Assembly: GCA_945890485.1 (NCBI GenBank)
Contig: CAMDCN010000022.1
Coordinates: 1-64,000 of the forward strand
Length of the DNA: 64,000 bases
Direction: 5' to 3'
Source: Candidatus Sulfopaludibacter sp. SbA3
Lineage (GTDB): Bacteria; Acidobacteriota; Terriglobia; Bryobacterales; Bryobacteraceae
Under the pieces are notes generated by a model that did no database searches, had not been told where the DNA came from, and worked only from the letters and a program-made list of their open reading frames with translations. The position numbers and the translations under genes were made by a program. This document shows, piece by piece, positions 59,966-64,000 of the stretch (its first letter is position 1; each line of letters begins with the position of its first letter).

Positions 59966-61063
59966 ATGGCAATGAGTACCGCGATCCAACCCGATCTTTT
60001 TGCAAAAGTACAAGCGAGCAAGGAGCGCCTTGACGCCCATGTCCGCGAGATTGTCGAATGGCATTTCAACCCCGAGACCGGCTGCCCGTTTTGGCTGAAT
60101 TGGGCGCAAGAGGCGGGCTGGGACCCGCGGAAAGAGGTGACTTCGTACGCCGACCTCGATAAATTCGGCAACTTCCACGACGATGAGTTGCGCGGCGGCC
60201 CGGTGCGGCGCTGGGTGCCGAAGGGCTTGGCGCACCGGCCAGTTTACGTGTTTGAGACGGGCGGCTCGACGGGCATTCCGAAGTCGCGCGTGCAGATGGA
60301 CGACTTCCGGATTGACTACGAGAATTTCTCCGAGACCTTGCCGGATGAGTTTTTCCCGAAGGGTTCAGATTGGCTGATGCTCGGACCGAGCGGTCCGCGG
60401 CGGTTGCGGCTGGCCGTTGAGCATCTGGCGCAGCATCGGGGCGGGATTGCGTTTTCGGTGGACTTGGACCCGCGTTGGGTGATCAAACTTTTGAAGCGGG
60501 GCCTACTGCAGGAGGCTGAGCTGTATAAGCAGCACTGCATCGATCAGGCGTTGACGATTCTGCGGGCACACGAAGTGAAGTGCATGTTCACGACGCCGAA
60601 GCTGCTCGAAGCTTTGTGCGAGAAGATCAATCTCGAAAAGGCTGGTATTAAGGGCGTGTTCTGCGGCGGGACGGAGATGACCCCGCAGTTCCACCGGTTT
60701 GCCGTCGAAGAGTTGTTGGGACCGAACATCTACTTTGCGCCGACGTATGGCAATACGCTGATGGGTCTGGCGACGCATCGGGCGCCGGAACCGCAGGACA
60801 ACTGGGCGATCATCTACTACCCGCCGATGCCGCGCGCCGTGTTGGAGGTCGTTGATTTCGACGACGCCGAGAAGGTCGTGGACTATGGGGCGACGGGCCG
60901 GGTGCGGCTGACGACGCTGACCAAAGAGACGTTTATTCCGCGGTTCCTGGAGCGCGATGAATGCGAGCGGGAAGCGCCTTGCGAGCAGTATCCGTGGGAT
61001 GGGGTGCGGAATGTGCGGCCGTTTTCGCGGTTCCAGAAGTCCGTGGTTGAGGGGGTCTACTAA
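59966..61063 (+). CDS. ANL-superfamily acyl/aryl-adenylating protein (LuxE/phenylacetate-CoA-ligase-like)
   Basis: Starting at ATG 59966 (a second ATG is at 59972) the protein has 365 residues. The adenylate-forming P-loop is E-T-G-G-S-T-G-I-P-K-S near residue 97, and an F-C-G-G-T-E-M-T segment lies near residue 232. Its length is closer to LuxE acyl-protein synthetase (about 370) than to full CoA ligases. LuxE activates a fatty acid and passes it to LuxC for reduction; the next gene is LuxC-like. No Shine-Dalgarno is obvious, and an AT-rich AGAATAAGATAT precedes the ATG. Substrate and aldehyde use are inferred. Confidence 0.8.
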   Translation: MAMSTAIQPDLFAKVQASKERLDAHVREIVEWHFNPETGCPFWLNWAQEAGWDPRKEVTSYADLDKFGNFHDDELRGGPVRRWVPKGLAHRPVYVFETGGSTGIPKSRVQMDDFRIDYENFSETLPDEFFPKGSDWLMLGPSGPRRLRLAVEHLAQHRGGIAFSVDLDPRWVIKLLKRGLLQEAELYKQHCIDQALTILRAHEVKCMFTTPKLLEALCEKINLEKAGIKGVFCGGTEMTPQFHRFAVEELLGPNIYFAPTYGNTLMGLATHRAPEPQDNWAIIYYPPMPRAVLEVVDFDDAEKVVDYGATGRVRLTTLTKETFIPRFLERDECEREAPCEQYPWDGVRNVRPFSRFQKSVVEGVY

Positions 61064-61066
61064 ACC

Positions 61067-62497
61067 ATGCTCCATTTACCGATCTTGCGGTACGGGAAGC
61101 CTTACCGCAGTGTGGACACGGCGACGGCGGTGCACTATCGCACGCGGAAGCCTTACGTGGAGGCGAGCCAGGCGAACGTCGGGTTGATCCGGCGCGACCT
61201 GATGAAACAGCACGAAGCCGCGGCGATTCTGCAGGGCTTCACGACGAAGGAGCTGATCGCGATGGCCGCCAAGGCGTCGAGCCACTTCCTGAACGACGAC
61301 TTGCCGCTCGGCGACAGCACGCAATCGCCGCAGGAGTTTGTCGAAGCCATTTCGGCGACGACAGGCTTGCCGTGGGTGATGGTGCGCCGCAATATGGAAA
61401 AGATTGCGGGCGTGCTGGCGTCGATGGAGACCGTATTGATGGGTCTGACGCGGCTGCCGAATCTGGACATGTTGGATAGCGGCGTGGGCGACATCGACGG
61501 CCGGGCGTTAAGCTTCTTTCCGCGGGGCGATTCGATGGGCGTGATTCTGCCGTCGAACTCGCCGGGCGTGCATTCGTTGTGGGCTCCGGCGATTGCGCTG
61601 AAGACCGCTCTGATCCTGAAGCCGGGGAGTTCGGAACCTTGGGCACCATACCGGATCATTCAGGCTTATGTGAAGGCAGGCGTGCCGGCGGAGGTATTTG
61701 GATACTACCCGACGAGCCATGCGGGCGGCGGCGAGATTCTGCGGGGTACCGGCCGCGGGATGTTGTTCGGCGACGTGGCGGCGGCGAAGGCGTGGAGCGG
61801 AGATCCGAGAATCGAGATCCACGGGCCGGGCTATTCGAAGATCATTCTGGCCGACGACGGGGCCGCGCATTGGGAGAAGTATCTCGACCTGATGGTGGAC
61901 TCCGTTTCGAATAACTCGGGCCGTTCCTGCGTGAACTGTTCGAGCATTTGGACGACCGGCGACGGACGGAAGTTGGCCGAAGCCTTGGCGGAGCGCTTAG
62001 CGCAGATCAAGCCGACGGCCGAGGACGATCCGAAGGCGGCCATTGCGCCGCTCGCGAATCCGGACGTGGCGAAACGGATCAGCGGCATGGTGGATTCCGA
62101 ACTAGACGGCGGCGCCGAAGACCTTTGCGCGAAGATGCGGGGGAGCGGGCGGGTGGCCGAGTATGAGGGCTGCACGTATCTGCTGCCGTCAGTGATCCAT
62201 GTGCCGTCGAAAGAGCATTCGCTGGCGAACCGCGAGTTCGGGTATCCGCATGTGAGCGTGGTTCAGGTGGAACCGCACGATCTGCCGGAGTGCCTGGGAC
62301 CGACGCTGGTTTGCACGGCGTTGACGAACGACAAGCAGTTGCACCATAAGCTGCTGGCCAATCCGCATATTGGACGGTTGAACCTGGGGCCGATTTCGAC
62401 GATGAAGATTTCGTGGGATCAGCCGCACGAGGGGAACCTGTTCGATCACCTGTACTCGCGCCGCGCGTTTCAAGCGGTGCCTGAACTGGTGGGCTAG
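61067..62497 (+). CDS. Aldehyde-dehydrogenase-superfamily acyl reductase (LuxC-like)
   Basis: The 476-residue protein has the ALDH layout: cofactor region I-L-P-S-N-S-P-G-V-H-S-L-W near residue 160, L-K-P-G-S-S-E-P-W, and nucleophile region N-N-S-G-R-S-C-V-N-C-S-S-I-W with Cys288 (a second Cys at 291). The usual ALDH general base Glu is not found at the standard place, which fits reductive acyl-CoA/acyl-thioester enzymes such as LuxC. It follows the LuxE-like gene by 3 bases. Together they could make an aldehyde from a carboxylic acid. The GT4 gene starts inside its stop codon. Confidence 0.8.
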   Translation: MLHLPILRYGKPYRSVDTATAVHYRTRKPYVEASQANVGLIRRDLMKQHEAAAILQGFTTKELIAMAAKASSHFLNDDLPLGDSTQSPQEFVEAISATTGLPWVMVRRNMEKIAGVLASMETVLMGLTRLPNLDMLDSGVGDIDGRALSFFPRGDSMGVILPSNSPGVHSLWAPAIALKTALILKPGSSEPWAPYRIIQAYVKAGVPAEVFGYYPTSHAGGGEILRGTGRGMLFGDVAAAKAWSGDPRIEIHGPGYSKIILADDGAAHWEKYLDLMVDSVSNNSGRSCVNCSSIWTTGDGRKLAEALAERLAQIKPTAEDDPKAAIAPLANPDVAKRISGMVDSELDGGAEDLCAKMRGSGRVAEYEGCTYLLPSVIHVPSKEHSLANREFGYPHVSVVQVEPHDLPECLGPTLVCTALTNDKQLHHKLLANPHIGRLNLGPISTMKISWDQPHEGNLFDHLYSRRAFQAVPELVG

Positions 62498-63732
62498 TGA
62501 AGATCGTCTACATCACGGCAGGGGCCGCCAATATGTATTGCGGCTCCTGCATGCGCGACAACGCGCTGGCGGGTGAGTTGAAAGCCGAGGGCCACGATGT
62601 GGTCCTCGTGCCCGTTTATACGCCTACTTTGACGGACGAGGCGAACAATAGCCTGAACCGCGTTTTCTTTGGGGGCATCAGCGTTTACCTGCAGCAGAAG
62701 TCGGCGCTGTTCCGGCATACGCCGAAGTTTTTGGACAAGCTGTGGGATTCGAATGCGGCGCTGCGGATGGCGTCGCAGCGGTCGGTGGTGGTGGATCCGA
62801 AGTTTTTGGGCGAGATGACGGTTTCGATGCTCGAAGGGGAGCATGGGCCGATCAAGAAAGAGTTTGAGAAGCTTTGCGATTGGCTGGCGACGGAGGAGAA
62901 GCCGGACGTCATCAGCTTGCCGTTTACGCTGCTGATTTCGTTTGCCGAGCCGATGAAGCGGGTGACCGGGTCGCCTATTGTCTGCACGCTGCAGGGCGAG
63001 GACCTGTTTTTGGATGGGTTGCATGAGCCTTGGCGGAGCCGGAGCATGGAGCTGATACGGAAACAGGTTCCGCATGTGGACGCGTTTCTGGCGACGAGCG
63101 AATACTACGCCGAGTACATGACGGGGTACCTGGGGATACCGGCGGCGAAGGTGCATGTGGTTCCGCTAGGGATCAACTTCGAGGGTTTGGGGCCGGCGGA
63201 GAAAACGCATTCGGGGTTTCGCGTGGGGTTCTTTGCGCGGATTGCTCCGGAAAAAGGTTTGCACAATCTGATTGAGGCCGTAGAGCGGTTGGAGGGTGTG
63301 GAGATTCATGCGGCGGGGTACAACCTGCCGGAGCATCGCGAGTATCTGGCGAAGTGGGAGAAGCGGATGATCTACCACGGGTCGCCGGACCGAGAGGGCA
63401 AGGCGAAGTTCCTGCAGAGCGTGGATGTTCTGTCCGTGCCGACGGACTATGTGGAGCCGAAGGGGATCTTCGTTTTGGAGAGCTGGGCTTGCGGGACGCC
63501 AGTTGTGCAACCGGCACACGGAGCGTTTCCGGAGATGATTCGGAAGACGGGGGGGGGGCTGTTGGTGACGCCGAAGGACCCCGGCGCGTTGGCCGAGGCG
63601 ATTGCGAAATTGCGGGACGATGCGGCGCTGCGGCGGGAGTTGGGGGCGAAGGGCTTGGCAGGCGTGAAGGAGCACTACTCGATCGAGGCCATGACGCGGG
63701 CGGCCCTCGGCGTTTACCATAGAGTCGCGTGA
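62497..63732 (+). CDS. GT4-family glycosyltransferase
   Basis: The start is the GTG at 62497, overlapping the previous stop by one base. The 411-residue protein opens V-K-I-V-Y-I-T-A-G-A-A-N-M-Y-C-G-S-C-M-R-D-N, a conserved N-terminus of one GT4 subgroup. The C-terminal Rossmann lobe carries G-F-F-A-R-I-A-P-E-K-G and the E-x7-E nucleotide-sugar site around V-E-P-K-G-I-F-V-L-E. Acceptor unknown. A run of ten G (63549-63558) encodes the Gly triplet in R-K-T-G-G-G-L-L. The stop overlaps the ABC gene start (GTGA). Confidence 0.88.
   Translation: MKIVYITAGAANMYCGSCMRDNALAGELKAEGHDVVLVPVYTPTLTDEANNSLNRVFFGGISVYLQQKSALFRHTPKFLDKLWDSNAALRMASQRSVVVDPKFLGEMTVSMLEGEHGPIKKEFEKLCDWLATEEKPDVISLPFTLLISFAEPMKRVTGSPIVCTLQGEDLFLDGLHEPWRSRSMELIRKQVPHVDAFLATSEYYAEYMTGYLGIPAAKVHVVPLGINFEGLGPAEKTHSGFRVGFFARIAPEKGLHNLIEAVERLEGVEIHAAGYNLPEHREYLAKWEKRMIYHGSPDREGKAKFLQSVDVLSVPTDYVEPKGIFVLESWACGTPVVQPAHGAFPEMIRKTGGGLLVTPKDPGALAEAIAKLRDDAALRRELGAKGLAGVKEHYSIEAMTRAALGVYHRVA
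63549..63558 (+). repeat. Ten-G homopolymer in the glycosyltransferase gene
   Basis: Ten consecutive G occur in a coding region near codon 351 of 411. It is the longest homopolymer I noticed in the window. A change by one base would remove the last 60 residues, including the end of the nucleotide-sugar lobe. Confidence 0.85.
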
Positions 63733-64000
63733 TCACTCTTAGCCAAATTTCGAAGGTTTATCGTACGGCGGCCGGCGAGTTGCCGGTGCTGGAGGCGGTG
63801 GACCTCAAGATTGTGCGGCGCGACCGCATTTCGATTGTGGGGCCTTCGGGGTGCGGCAAAAGCACGTTGCTGCATATCCTGGGCCTGCTGGACGCGCCGA
63901 CGGGCGGGCAAATCGAGTTCGATGGAGTGCGGACCTTGGAGCTTGACGAAGCGGCACAGGCGCGCTTTCGGAACGAGAAGATCGGGTTTATCTTTCAGGA
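63729..64000 (+). CDS. ABC transporter ATP-binding protein (LolD/MacB-like), 3'-truncated by window edge
   Basis: The GTG at 63729 overlaps the glycosyltransferase stop by four bases. The visible 90 codons read V-I-T-L-S-Q-I-S-K-V-Y-R-T and contain the Walker A G-P-S-G-C-G-K-S-T followed by L-L-H-I-L-G-L-L-D-A-P-T-G-G. The R-N-E-K-I-G-F-I-F-Q at the edge is the Q-loop typical of LolD/MacB/FtsE-type ATPases. The permease should follow beyond the window. It may export the glycolipid or glycan made by the upstream genes. Confidence 0.92.
   Translation, partial: MITLSQISKVYRTAAGELPVLEAVDLKIVRRDRISIVGPSGCGKSTLLHILGLLDAPTGGQIEFDGVRTLELDEAAQARFRNEKIGFIFQ

Overview
The window reads as a high-GC chromosomal segment from an Acidobacterium, probably of the Solibacter/Bryobacter type. 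That placement rests on gene content: an Oar-like TonB receptor with a carboxypeptidase-regulatory N-terminus, many secreted PQQ-type and FG-GAP beta-propellers, a CRTAC1/ASPIC protein, a CehA/McbA-type metallohydrolase, Ser/Thr kinase signalling, and two members of an 'NA(L/I)xHG' protein family I associate with Acidobacteria and Planctomycetes. No rRNA or tRNA gene, CRISPR array, prophage or intact insertion sequence was recognised.

Layout. 1-6 kb: the 3' part of an NALRHG-family gene with a duplicated tail, a secreted protein, and a kinase/transporter pair. 6.0-13.1 kb: eight same-strand genes that almost all overlap (aroC, def, fmt, argJ, an FG-GAP protein, a mini-ExbB, a HEAT lipoprotein, a methyltransferase). 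13.1-18.6 kb: a reverse six-gene operon with two BNR/sialidase-fold proteins, an alpha/beta hydrolase, a GMC oxidoreductase and its small subunit. 18.6-24.5 kb: a KpsF-type isomerase, a Doc toxin with an unfamiliar 67-aa partner, a DUF218-like protein, a large FG-GAP protein and an esterase. 24.5-30.5 kb: ankyrin protein, FHA-GAF-PP2C phosphatase and Fur regulator facing an acyl-CoA carboxylase pair (biotin carboxylase plus biotin carrier), then a DnaC-like ATPase and a DinB protein. 30.5-42.5 kb: sulfotransferase, membrane acyltransferase-like protein, split transketolase, two two-component systems, an amidohydrolase, a REC-GGDEF protein, ClpP, an enolase-superfamily dehydratase and a Gly-rich RRM protein. 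42.6-55 kb: Oar-like receptor, PQQ propeller, PHP-type metallohydrolase, a tandem-S41 protein, a nitroreductase and two EF-hand PQQ propellers. 55.0-56.1 kb: remnants of three toxin-antitoxin modules. 56.1-64 kb: a second TonB receptor, a further PQQ propeller, then an operon with a LuxE-like adenylating enzyme, a LuxC/aldehyde-dehydrogenase-like reductase, a GT4 glycosyltransferase and the start of an ABC ATPase.

Two large-scale signals stand out. The + strand is C-rich over about the first 29 kb and G-rich after about 31 kb, whatever the gene direction, which is the polarity expected at a replication origin. The 1-kb stretch 55.0-56.1 kb holds three small TA modules in which every toxin gene is broken or has lost its start codon, while two of the three antitoxins are intact.
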